NCBI RefSeq assembly: GCF_033100135.1
Contig: NZ_CP136920.1
Coordinates: 4,955,001-5,019,000 of the forward strand
From: Rubellicoccus peritrichatus
GTDB taxonomy: Bacteria; Verrucomicrobiota; Verrucomicrobiia; Opitutales; Cerasicoccaceae
Length of the DNA: 64,000 bases
Direction of reading: 5' to 3'
The first letter of the stretch is position 1, and every line of letters starts with the position of its first letter. This document shows, one piece after another, positions 55,941 to 64,000 of the stretch. Below the pieces are notes generated by a model. The model was not told the origin of the DNA. It ran no database searches and saw nothing but the letters and a program-made list of their open reading frames with translations. The position numbers and the translations under genes are program-made.

Positions 55941-57434
55941 TTAAGATGCAGCGTTTTCTGCATTCTTTTCTTCAGGTTCTGCACTGTCGTGCATGAATTC
56001 GTATTGCTCGACCTCTTTCTGTTTGATCTGCCCTGTTTCCACTGGCAACCAAAGAGAAACTGCCGGTACATAAGTGATGACCATCAGCGCCGCCACCATC
56101 GCAAGAAAGAAAGGTATCATCTTGCTGGTGACCTTTGCGATTGTGGTTTTTCCAACCCCACAGCCAATAAAGAGGCAAGTCCCAACCGGCGGCGTGCAGA
56201 GTCCAATACAAAGATTTGCGATTAACATTATGCCAAATTGAACCGGATGCATTCCCAACTGGGTGACCACAGGTAAAAAAATCGGCGTAAAGATAAGCAC
56301 TGCAGGCGTCATATCCATAAAAGTGCCAACAAAAATCAGCAACAGATTGATTGTTAGCAAAATAAGGATCGGATTGTCAGAAAGTCCCAACAATGACTCG
56401 CTAACTGTCTGCGGAATATTGGCCATTGTCATGATCCAACTCATGCCGGAACTTGCACCGATCAACAGCATAACGACGGCAGTGGTGATACCTGTATCGC
56501 GCAGAATGGAAGGAAGTTCCTTAAAGGAAATTTCCCGGTAAATAATTACCGAGAGGAAAAATGAATAGACCACAGCAATTGCCGCAGCTTCCGTTGCTGT
56601 AAAGATGCCCTGCAGAATCCCGCCAATCACAATCACGATCAGGAGAAGGGTCGGAAATGCACGTCTTAAAGATTGAAAGCAGATCAAGCTGACGATGATG
56701 GCTCCGACAACCACTCCGCCACTCAGAGTTTTGCCTTCACCTTTGGCCAGAAATGCACCGACTAAAAAAACGATAACAAGCGCCGTACTTAGCCATGGCT
56801 TCCATTTTGGTATTTCATTAGACTGGCCTCGGTAACCATTTATTATGGAAATAATTCCCGCTACCAGCATGATAAATAATCCCGTAATAATTCCCGGAAA
56901 AACCCCGGCCATAAACATGGCTGCAATCGAAACGGAGCCTGCCGCCACCGAATAAACGATCATGATATTACTTGGTGGAATAAGCAGACCTGTCGTTGCC
57001 GCAGTCGTCGTGAGCGAGACATTGAACTCACGATTATAGCCTTTACGATTCATCTCAGGAATCATGAAACCACCGACCGATGAAACCGCAGCAGCGGCTG
57101 AGCCGGAAATGGAACCAAACAGCATACACGTCAAAGTGTTCACATAACCGAGGCCACCTGGAAACGCCCCAACCAGAACAGCGGCAAAATCGATCAATCG
57201 GCGAGCGAGTCCACCCTTCCCCATGAGGTACCCCGACAGGATGAAGAAAGGAATTGCCAGGAGCGCAAAACTGTTCACCCCATTCGCCATCTTAGACGCA
57301 AGAATTACCGAAGGATCAGAGCCCTCAGCTAAAATCGCTACAAAGCTGGCTAGTGCAATTGATACCGCAATCGGAACGCGTAGCAGTAACAACGTTACAA
57401 AAGTAATGACCAGAATAAGTGCAACAACTCCCAT
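55941..57434 (-). CDS. dctM: TRAP transporter large membrane subunit (DctM)
   Basis: About 497 residues with twelve or more hydrophobic helices. ATG at 57434 is preferred; its TGATG overlaps the DctQ stop by one base. Family marks include FFILSGYLMGKGGLARRLIDFA, GSISGSAAAAVSSVGG and FVGTFMDMTPAVLIFTPIFLPV. It carries the substrate across the membrane using a sodium gradient. In this operon the likely cargo is a uronate or small acidic sugar. The last 25 residues are an acidic soluble tail. Confidence 0.95.
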   Translation of the reverse strand: MGVVALILVITFVTLLLLRVPIAVSIALASFVAILAEGSDPSVILASKMANGVNSFALLAIPFFILSGYLMGKGGLARRLIDFAAVLVGAFPGGLGYVNTLTCMLFGSISGSAAAAVSSVGGFMIPEMNRKGYNREFNVSLTTTAATTGLLIPPSNIMIVYSVAAGSVSIAAMFMAGVFPGIITGLFIMLVAGIISIINGYRGQSNEIPKWKPWLSTALVIVFLVGAFLAKGEGKTLSGGVVVGAIIVSLICFQSLRRAFPTLLLIVIVIGGILQGIFTATEAAAIAVVYSFFLSVIIYREISFKELPSILRDTGITTAVVMLLIGASSGMSWIMTMANIPQTVSESLLGLSDNPILILLTINLLLIFVGTFMDMTPAVLIFTPIFLPVVTQLGMHPVQFGIMLIANLCIGLCTPPVGTCLFIGCGVGKTTIAKVTSKMIPFFLAMVAALMVITYVPAVSLWLPVETGQIKQKEVEQYEFMHDSAEPEEKNAENAAS

Positions 57435-57958
57435 CAATCGAGTCCTCTCTCCTCATTTGATGTTTCAACGGAAGTCTTGGTAAGCAAAGTTTCAAACAGA
57501 TCTTCAATCGTATAGAGTACAATAAAAAAACCAGCAATAGGAAGCGCAAGATACACATAGCCCATTTTCCAACCGAGTGCTGGCGTCATCTGCTCCAATC
57601 GAAGGGCATCAATAACAACACGCCCACCGCCATAAATAAAAATAGAAATCGCAAAGAATAGAACAATCAGATGAACCAGAACGGCAACTGCTTTACGAAT
57701 TTCAGGAACGAATTTCTCGGTCAGGTAATCTACGCCAAGGTGAGACTTGGAACCGAAGGCAACCGCACTCCCAATCAAGGCCACCCAGATAAGAAGAAAG
57801 CGCGCCAGCTCTTCCGACCATTTAGCCTGTTCTCCCATAACATAACGCGTAAACACGCCCCAGACAACATCACAAAGCAGCAGTGCAACTGCAACAATCA
57901 GCAACCACTCCAATGCCTTGGTGAGCACAGTCTTGAATCTGATCAGCGCGTTAACCAT
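57434..57958 (-). CDS. dctQ: TRAP transporter small membrane subunit (DctQ)
   Basis: 174 residues with four helices. The conserved pattern TRYVMGEQAKWSEELARFLLIWVALIGSAVAFG marks the DctQ fold. It pairs with DctM and is needed for assembly and transport. It sits one base after dctP and overlaps dctM, fixing the operon order P-Q-M. Confidence 0.94.
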   Translation of the reverse strand: MVNALIRFKTVLTKALEWLLIVAVALLLCDVVWGVFTRYVMGEQAKWSEELARFLLIWVALIGSAVAFGSKSHLGVDYLTEKFVPEIRKAVAVLVHLIVLFFAISIFIYGGGRVVIDALRLEQMTPALGWKMGYVYLALPIAGFFIVLYTIEDLFETLLTKTSVETSNEERGLD

Positions 57959-57959
57959 T

Positions 57960-58979
57960 TCATTGTGTATTGCGAATAATATCCAATAAACGCTTCACTT
58001 CAGGGTCTTCCACTTCATCGTACATCGGTGCGACTTTTTCGGCGAAAAGCGAAGTATCGACTTCATAAATAGTGACACCCTCGGCTTTTGCCTGTTCGAG
58101 CGCTTCCTCGGTCTTCTCTTTCCAAAGTTCCCGTTGAACATCCGATGACTCATTAGCAGCCTGAGTAATCCACGCCTGAACTTCCGAGGATAACTCATCC
58201 CACACTTTTGTACTAATCAACAACAAGTCAGGAATACGCGTGTGCGCATCCAGGGAAAAGTGTTTGCTAACTTCGTAGTGCTTGTTGGAAGTAAAACTCG
58301 GTGGATTGTTTTCCGCGCCATCCACAGTCCCCTGCGCAAGGGCAGAATAAAGCTCCCCCCAGGCAATAGGTGTTGGCGAGCCGCCCAGAGCCTTAACCAT
58401 ATCGATCGCCGTAGCACTATTCATCACTCGAATCTTCATGCCCTTCAAATCTTCAGGCGTCAGAATCGGTTTGTCCTTTGTGTAAAAGTTACGACTACCT
58501 GCATCATAATAACATAGTCCACGTAGATACTTAGCTTCCCCCTCCTGTAGGAGCTCCTGCCCTAGCTCACTATTCAGAACATCCCAATAGTGTTCTCCAT
58601 CTCTAAAGATATAAGGCAGACCAAAAACCGACATCGAAGGAATAAAATTCTCCATCGCAGCCGCCGAGGTTTTTGTCATAGCGAGTGAACCATTCTGCAA
58701 TTGCTCAATGCACTGTACCTCCGAGCCCACGACACCGCTGGGATAGATATCGATCGTCACGGAACCATCGGATAGTTCTTCCAACCGTGTTTTCATATGC
58801 TCCATCGCCATATGGACTGGATGCTTGGTATCCAGCCCATGGCCAAGCTTGAGCACCAGCTGTTGAGCATTACCAGCACCAGACTGCTGTTTTTGCGAAC
58901 GCAAAAACAAAGCAAAACCTACCGTGGCGACAAGCACACCAACCAGTAATCCTGCAATAAATCCTGAAGCCTGTTTCAT
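57960..58979 (-). CDS. dctP: TRAP transporter substrate-binding protein (DctP)
   Basis: 339 residues with an N-terminal hydrophobic helix (about 7-28), cleaved signal or anchor. It binds the substrate in the periplasm and delivers it to DctQM. The conserved ligand-binding region is KGMKIRVMNSATAIDMVKALGGSPTPIAWGELYSALAQGTVDGAENNPPSF, whose Arg normally binds a carboxylate. This argues for an organic-acid sugar. It follows kduI by 21 bp. Confidence 0.94.
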   Translation of the reverse strand: MKQASGFIAGLLVGVLVATVGFALFLRSQKQQSGAGNAQQLVLKLGHGLDTKHPVHMAMEHMKTRLEELSDGSVTIDIYPSGVVGSEVQCIEQLQNGSLAMTKTSAAAMENFIPSMSVFGLPYIFRDGEHYWDVLNSELGQELLQEGEAKYLRGLCYYDAGSRNFYTKDKPILTPEDLKGMKIRVMNSATAIDMVKALGGSPTPIAWGELYSALAQGTVDGAENNPPSFTSNKHYEVSKHFSLDAHTRIPDLLLISTKVWDELSSEVQAWITQAANESSDVQRELWKEKTEEALEQAKAEGVTIYEVDTSLFAEKVAPMYDEVEDPEVKRLLDIIRNTQ

Positions 58980-59000
58980 ATTAAAAATTGCCTTAAGACA

Positions 59001-59828
59001 TCATAGCAAATCCTTGATCGCAATGTGATCCATGTCATCAAAACGCTGATTCTCTCCACCCATTGCCCAACAGAATGAATAAGATTTTGTGCCACATCCC
59101 GAATGAATCGACCACATTGGCGAGATCACAGCCTGCTCATTGGCCATCGTGATATGACGTGTCTCATTACCTGGCCCCATGAAGTGAAAGACTCGCGACC
59201 CCTCATCGAGCCCGAAGTACATGTAAACTTCCGTACGGCGCTCATGTGTGTGGCATGGCATTGTGTTCCAAACACTACCCGGCTCCATTTGTGTAAAGCC
59301 CATAACCAGCTGGCAGCTCTTCACTCCATTCTCATGAATATACTGGTAGATGGTACGTTTATTAGAATCTTCCATGCTGCCAAGGTGTAAGGCATTCGCA
59401 TCTGCCATTCTTACCAAGGCAGTCGGATACTCGGCATGGGCAGGATAACTGACCAGATAAAAACGCGCTGGTGCTGAACCATCCAGACTACTGAATGAAA
59501 TGTCCCTACTGCCACGACCGACATACAGTCCATCAAGGTTATCAAGCGCATAAACATTGCCATCAACTGTGACTGTCCCTTTAGCACCAATATTCAGAAC
59601 ACCAACCTCACGGCGCTGACAGAAATAATCGGCGGCAAGCTCCTTTCCTGCCTCAAGCACGATCTCTCCACCCGTCGGAACCACCGCACCGACAATACTG
59701 CGCTCCACTTCGCAATAGAGGAGGTTGAGCTTCCCATCTTCAAATAAATCCATGAGGAAAGCATCACGCAGTTCGCGCGTTGACATACGTTTGTATTCAT
59801 TAGTACCGACAGTGTATCTTACATCCAT
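59001..59828 (-). CDS. kduI: 5-keto-4-deoxyuronate isomerase
   Basis: 275 residues, the usual length. It converts 5-keto-4-deoxyuronate (from unsaturated uronates) to 3-deoxy-D-glycero-2,5-hexodiulosonate. The start VRYTVGTNEYKRMSTRELRDAFL and the zinc site CHTHERRTEVYMYF (His-x-His and Glu) with a later His in MWSIHSGCGT match the cupin family. It makes the substrate of this operon a polymer whose breakdown yields unsaturated uronic acid. KduD, KdgK and KdgA are not in the window. Confidence 0.95.
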   Translation of the reverse strand: MDVRYTVGTNEYKRMSTRELRDAFLMDLFEDGKLNLLYCEVERSIVGAVVPTGGEIVLEAGKELAADYFCQRREVGVLNIGAKGTVTVDGNVYALDNLDGLYVGRGSRDISFSSLDGSAPARFYLVSYPAHAEYPTALVRMADANALHLGSMEDSNKRTIYQYIHENGVKSCQLVMGFTQMEPGSVWNTMPCHTHERRTEVYMYFGLDEGSRVFHFMGPGNETRHITMANEQAVISPMWSIHSGCGTKSYSFCWAMGGENQRFDDMDHIAIKDLL

Positions 59829-59843
59829 TAAGTAATCTTTCTA

Positions 59844-60731
59844 TTACAGAAATGTTTTTAAATAGTTCTCCCATGCAGCAGATGTTTTTATGGCACCAGC
59901 CTTCTCCCACCCATAACCGGCATAGTAAGTAATTTGGCCTTCCGAATCCGTCTCCGCAATGATAGCAACATGGCCCGTGTCTTTTCCTGTTGGTTCAATG
60001 ACAACGATTTCGCTGACTTCGTCGGGATTCACAATCACTCCAGTTCCAAGTCCGGAACCATCAAGTATCTCCCAGCAGGCAGCCCATCCCTCGGACTGAT
60101 CATAACTTACAGAAGCCTTGCCATCATGTGTCGCAAGACCGATGGCAATCGGAAGACCTGCTGCCGGTTCACCGTTTTTCCAAAAGGTGGAATTCGCTTT
60201 AAATAAACGTTGTCCTAATTCAATCGTGATTTCTTTTACTTCCTTGTAAACATCGCCGTCGATCTCGTTCTCGTAAGTCAGGGCAAAAACAGTTCGTTCA
60301 GGACTCGACTTCAGAATCTCCCATTCCGTAAAAGTTTCCAGCGGTTCACGTTGACCATCCAGCCAGATTGCGGTGCCGCCACAGCCTGCGGATGCTCCAG
60401 TATGGTAGTTATCCAGCCCTTCACCGTGATCGGTGTGATAGCTTTTTCCCTGATTGATCGATTCATCATACCACTTGTTGATGATAGGGTATGGAACTCG
60501 CTTCAACCAGCAGTCGATTCCTGCATTTTCTGCCCCATCACGCGAAGCAGGCCCATAGGCTCGAAAAGCAATCAAGTCATTTTCCCAGGCGAAATCATCC
60601 TTACGTTCGGGGACAAAACGAGCATAAGTTTCGGCATCAGCAACAGAAGTCGCGGCATCGTCCGCTACTGATTGACATCCGAAAGCCAAAGAGAACACGG
60701 TGACGGTTATAATGAATTTTATGGCGCTCAT
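59844..60731 (-). CDS. DUF4861 family secreted or lipoprotein
   Basis: About 295 residues. ATG at 60731 gives a signal (MSAIKFIITVTVFSLAFGCQS), possibly a lipobox with Cys; an in-frame start at 60791 only adds a non-signal tail. The mature part opens YARFVPERKDDFAWENDLIAFRAYGPA, typical of DUF4861, whose members accompany polysaccharide lyase and uronate genes. VVNPDE-like VIVNPDEVSEIV and HVAIIAETDSEGQ lie near the end. No known activity. First gene of the seven-gene operon. Confidence 0.82.
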   Translation of the reverse strand: MSAIKFIITVTVFSLAFGCQSVADDAATSVADAETYARFVPERKDDFAWENDLIAFRAYGPASRDGAENAGIDCWLKRVPYPIINKWYDESINQGKSYHTDHGEGLDNYHTGASAGCGGTAIWLDGQREPLETFTEWEILKSSPERTVFALTYENEIDGDVYKEVKEITIELGQRLFKANSTFWKNGEPAAGLPIAIGLATHDGKASVSYDQSEGWAACWEILDGSGLGTGVIVNPDEVSEIVVIEPTGKDTGHVAIIAETDSEGQITYYAGYGWEKAGAIKTSAAWENYLKTFL

Positions 60732-60789
60732 GATAATCGAGAGATCAAAGAGAAAACCCCAACTACACACGATAAAGTATAAGCTTGTC

Positions 60790-60845
60790 AAAGCTTAATG
60801 TTCAATTACGATTGCCTAGCATCCATATATGAACAAGCTTAAGCC
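60790..60845. promoter_or_regulatory. Divergent promoter/operator between operon and IclR gene
   Basis: TCCATATATGAACA (60822-60835) contains the 13-mer found exactly upstream of GH86. It is flanked by inverted half-sites: AAGCTTAATGTTCA (60791-60804) on the left mirrors TGAACAAGCTT (60830-60840) on the right. The region lies upstream of both the IclR gene and the uronate operon, where an autoregulating repressor would bind. Confidence 0.6.
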
Positions 60846-61598
60846 ATGAACAATTACTCCATTCCCAATCTGAAGAATGCCTGCCTTGCGATAAAGCGAC
60901 TGGCCGACGAGGAAACTGGGCTCAGTATTGCAGAGCTTGTTGAAGAACTTGAAGTTCCCCGGACATCCATGCTGCGCATTGTCAGCACTCTCGAGGAAGA
61001 AGGTTTTCTGAGGCGATCCGGGCGCAAATACCAATTGGGAACAACCATGCTGGCATTCGGTTTAACCGCCCTTAAAGAGAGCAACATCCGTGAAGTCGCT
61101 CGCCCGATGCTGAAAGACCTGTCTTTGGCCACAAGTGAAACGTCACACATTGCACAACTGGCTGGGAAGCAAATCCTCATCATGGAAGTCTGCGATAGTC
61201 CGCATCCGGTTCGAGCAGCATCGAGAGCCGGCACACTGGCGGATGTTCATTGCTCTGCAACAGGCAAGGTACTACTGGCTTACACAGTGTCCGACCTGGC
61301 GGACTTCTTCGACGACATGACGCTAACCAGACGAACTGCCAATACAATAACCACCCTGCCCGACCTTGCCAAAGAGGTTGAACAAACACGTCAGCAAGGC
61401 TTCGGAGTTGACAATGAGGAATACACGATCGGTGTGCGCTGCCTTGCCGCACCCGTTCGCAATGCAGTCAATGATGTCGTCGCTGCAATCGGTATTACTG
61501 CGAGCGTCACAACCTTCACCCAGAGACGCATTAAGGAAATCTCAGAGATAGTTACAGCCACTGCCCAGGAACTTTCCTCGCGTCTGGGCGCTTCCTAA
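60846..61598 (+). CDS. IclR-family transcriptional regulator
   Basis: 250 residues. An N-terminal winged helix-turn-helix (about 5-65; TGLSIAELVEELEVPRTSMLRIVSTLEEEGFLRR) precedes an effector-binding IclR domain (about 80-248; HCSATGKVLLAY, GVDNEEYTIGVRCLAAPVRN, AAIGITASV). Family members such as KdgR respond to uronate breakdown products. It diverges from the kduI-TRAP operon and so is its most likely local regulator. KdgR-like function is inference. Confidence 0.93.
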   Translation: MNNYSIPNLKNACLAIKRLADEETGLSIAELVEELEVPRTSMLRIVSTLEEEGFLRRSGRKYQLGTTMLAFGLTALKESNIREVARPMLKDLSLATSETSHIAQLAGKQILIMEVCDSPHPVRAASRAGTLADVHCSATGKVLLAYTVSDLADFFDDMTLTRRTANTITTLPDLAKEVEQTRQQGFGVDNEEYTIGVRCLAAPVRNAVNDVVAAIGITASVTTFTQRRIKEISEIVTATAQELSSRLGAS

Positions 61599-61627
61599 TT
61601 AATCACCAGCGCAAGCACGAAACGCCC

Positions 61628-64000
61628 TCATTCCACCGTCGCAACAAAACGGAAAAAGACGAGAGATTCGGTTAACTCGATTTCGACTTTTAGCTCTTTG
61701 CCATCTCCAGTAACTGGATCACCAAAGGCAACCCAATTCGGCAAATCGGTTGCCCGCTGCAGCTGGTAACGAATTCCCGGGAGCGTATTAATCGTCATCT
61801 CAAACAGATCATCAACTTGATTCGCTGTGGCAACCACCTCCCACTCCTCCACAGCGTGCGTTTCTGAAACCTCAAGGATGACACTGCTGATGTAATCAAT
61901 GCTTTCATCTGAGTCGAAGCTGACTTCAATCGAATTATTCGCCTGCACCCGTTCAGGTGGAACATTGAATGTGATAACCCCGGAAAAATCACTGCGTCTC
62001 AATTGATCTGCCCCCAGCCAATCAACTGGAACAGCCAAAGGCTCTCCATTGAAAAAAACACTGGGGACAGGATTCGAACCATGAGGTCGTGTCACACCCA
62101 CTCGCAAATCAGCACCTTGCACGGAATTAAGGGCACTACTCACTGCGACATCAAAAAGCTGCCTGGAGCCGGTATATTCCACAACCGTTCGATCACTATA
62201 AAAGACATGCCGGTGTAATTGATCAAAACGTCGAGGTTCCTGGTTCAAGGTCAAAGTGAGGCGAACATACTCCTCTGGCTTAAGTACAATTTGCGACCAG
62301 TCAATTACCGGAACATTTTCAGTCATGACCGGTTCGGCACCATTCCAGTATATGCGCGTCAAGGTCGCAGCTTGTACGGATGCATCCGAGTCCAGCAACG
62401 CCTCAACATCCACGACATGCTGGGCTCCTTCATCGATCGATCCCAGCAACAGGTTAACAGTAGCACCATTGACAAAAGTCAAGGCCAGGACATCGGCTTC
62501 ACTCACAGTCACCGGAAACTGATTCCCATCCACCCCCTTGAAGTATTGATAAAACTTCATAAGGTGGGTTTCTTCGTAAGGCGCTGAACCATCAACACCA
62601 TCCGGTCGCCGATAGACGACCCAGGGATAAGCACTGGGCCCGTCGTACCAGCTGCCAGTCTTGCCCGTGAGAAAAGGAATAGACTTAATGATTCGATCAG
62701 GCCGCGTAATGAACTGCATTGTTTTCCCCAGACATGAGCGCAGAACCGTCCAGTCTCTCAAAGGAGAATATACATCAAACCAACTCGTCCCATTGCTAAA
62801 ACCACCACCGTATTCCGAGATCAACATAGGCATTGGCGCACCATAAACGCTGTTTGAATAGCTTTCGATCAGATCGAACATATAGTCGACATTCGAACCC
62901 AAACGATCCGGTGTGGTACTTCCTGAATCATTCATGGTTGAATAGATATGCCATGATACAAAGTCTGCCCGGTCACCTACATCATCGATAAAATTCTTTA
63001 TCCGGTCGTTCCAATGACCATATCTGTTTCTTGAGAATTCAGGCCATGCACTGCACGGCCCACCAACTTTTACACTCGGGACATCGGCGTGCAGCTTATC
63101 AATCACGGCGGCATGATAATCAATCACACCTTGCGCATCGATCGTCTCTCCCGTCGTCGGAAGTGTTATCTTGCCCATATGGACAAAAGGCTCGTTGACT
63201 GGCTCCAGATAGAGCGGCAATTCCGGTTCAGTCCACAGGTTTTGATATATCACTGAATACCATTCCGCAGCAGATTCATAATTAATGGGAATGAAACGCG
63301 TCTCCCCCGTTGCGCGCACATGAGGCAGCCCGGATGTATGATGAGTATAAACCATATCTTCGCGACTCTTGTCGGGAAACAAGCGGCGTGCCCAGTCATC
63401 CGAATGGGAATCCTGATTGGCCTGTCCATATGCCGCCAGACTTGCCGCATGGATGTATCCGGGGCGGTTGGGATCTTCATCGGTCACCTGATTACTGATC
63501 CAATCGAACCCACCGACATTGCGACCGATATGAACGCCCAGATCAATCAGCATACGGTTGGCCTCACTCGAACTGTAAGTGTGCGATTGCAGCTGACCAT
63601 GAAAATTCATGAACTGTCTCCGAGAAAACTCGCTCACACCTCCGATGAACAACTGCCGTGTGAGGTCCATCGATACATCAACCGGAATAATCGACAGACC
63701 GCGGATAACGGCAAAGGAATCAACCTGACTGGCAGCAAAGCCGGAACCGACCAGATCGTTGTTTCGCATGGCAGGGTGCAATCCTGTTGCTGAGTACGTA
63801 TCTGGATCTGAAACTTCATAAGCGATGCTCCCAAGCGCTTCTCCGGAATCAACATCGTCTACGCTAACCGTAATACTGAAGTTGTTCCCGGTCGCCAGCC
63901 GGGTAATGCTCATTGCAATCCGAAACCAGTGCGTGTTGGTTATGCCATTACTGTAAGCATCCTCTAGTGGAACGGACAGGTATTGGGCCGTATTTCCAAA
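61628..64000 (-). CDS. GH86 beta-agarase/beta-porphyranase, second copy (5' part beyond right edge)
   Basis: At least 790 residues; the frame is open up to base 64000, and an internal Met at 63913 is not the true start. The upstream part (THWFRIAMSITRLATGNN, SITVSVDDVDSG) looks like a concanavalin-type LamG module. The GH86 barrel starts near PVDVSMDLTRQLFIGG; the acid/base is in LEPVNEPFVHMG and the nucleophile in LISEYGG. Beta-sandwich domains end FNGEPLAVPVDWLGADQLRRSDFSG. The last 70 residues (YQLQRATDLPNWVAFGDPV, FFRFVATVE) form a C-terminal module common in secreted Verrucomicrobia proteins. Confidence 0.9.
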   Translation of the reverse strand, partial: FGNTAQYLSVPLEDAYSNGITNTHWFRIAMSITRLATGNNFSITVSVDDVDSGEALGSIAYEVSDPDTYSATGLHPAMRNNDLVGSGFAASQVDSFAVIRGLSIIPVDVSMDLTRQLFIGGVSEFSRRQFMNFHGQLQSHTYSSSEANRMLIDLGVHIGRNVGGFDWISNQVTDEDPNRPGYIHAASLAAYGQANQDSHSDDWARRLFPDKSREDMVYTHHTSGLPHVRATGETRFIPINYESAAEWYSVIYQNLWTEPELPLYLEPVNEPFVHMGKITLPTTGETIDAQGVIDYHAAVIDKLHADVPSVKVGGPCSAWPEFSRNRYGHWNDRIKNFIDDVGDRADFVSWHIYSTMNDSGSTTPDRLGSNVDYMFDLIESYSNSVYGAPMPMLISEYGGGFSNGTSWFDVYSPLRDWTVLRSCLGKTMQFITRPDRIIKSIPFLTGKTGSWYDGPSAYPWVVYRRPDGVDGSAPYEETHLMKFYQYFKGVDGNQFPVTVSEADVLALTFVNGATVNLLLGSIDEGAQHVVDVEALLDSDASVQAATLTRIYWNGAEPVMTENVPVIDWSQIVLKPEEYVRLTLTLNQEPRRFDQLHRHVFYSDRTVVEYTGSRQLFDVAVSSALNSVQGADLRVGVTRPHGSNPVPSVFFNGEPLAVPVDWLGADQLRRSDFSGVITFNVPPERVQANNSIEVSFDSDESIDYISSVILEVSETHAVEEWEVVATANQVDDLFEMTINTLPGIRYQLQRATDLPNWVAFGDPVTGDGKELKVEIELTESLVFFRFVATVE

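Overview
The window looks like a chromosomal segment of a marine verrucomicrobium, probably class Opitutae (Puniceicoccaceae-like). This placement is inference. It rests on two short secreted proteins with C-terminal PEP-CTERM anchors (VPEPSTYAAL, IPEPSSFAL), two agarase/porphyranase-type GH86 enzymes, secreted proteins with Trp-rich 'LGW' modules, and polysaccharide uptake through a TRAP transporter rather than SusCD. No rRNA, phage module, transposase or CRISPR array is visible.

Layout. 1-1373 (minus): a beta-lactamase-fold serine hydrolase cut by the left edge, then a STAS anti-sigma-factor antagonist. 1563-27039: an exopolysaccharide factory. An initiating polyprenyl-phosphate sugar-phosphate transferase lies on the minus strand. 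Diverging from it is a run of about 24 genes on the plus strand, mostly abutting or overlapping by 1-23 nt: a NusG/RfaH-type antiterminator, a hidden 32-codon ORF, a WecG/TagA transferase, a Wzy/WaaL-like membrane protein, a Wzm/Wzt ABC exporter, a sulfotransferase, about fourteen glycosyltransferases (GT2, GT4, GT9, GT61, GT8-like, DUF6625), two FkbM methyltransferases and one further methyltransferase. A strong terminator and a REP-like palindrome close it. 27171-41629: housekeeping and scattered genes (NUDIX, LysM protein, P-loop protein, prolyl oligopeptidase, PEP-CTERM protein, rpsB-tsf, esterase, arfB, ABC-F ATPase, APH-like kinase, two secreted proteins sharing a Trp-rich module). 42298-45560: an intact tRNA-Phe, a large MscS channel gene, and a degenerate copy of the tRNA-Phe 3' half 3186 bp downstream, which looks like an integration scar. 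45733-46767: a secreted cyclophilin-FKBP fusion.

46901-64000 is a polysaccharide utilisation locus. It contains GH29 and GH86 (one minus-strand unit), a divergent PEP-CTERM protein, and a seven-gene minus-strand operon reading DUF4861, kduI, dctP, dctQ, dctM, a GH105-DUF2264 fusion and a tandem SGNH hydrolase. An IclR-family regulator diverges from the operon, and a second GH86 is cut by the right edge. The likely flow is: extracellular GH86 cuts a galactan-type backbone; GH29, GH105, DUF2264 and SGNH activities trim fucose, uronate and ester groups; TRAP imports a uronate; KduI isomerises it. An exact 13-nt sequence, with several degenerate relatives, occurs in both divergent promoter regions of the locus and is the best candidate IclR operator.
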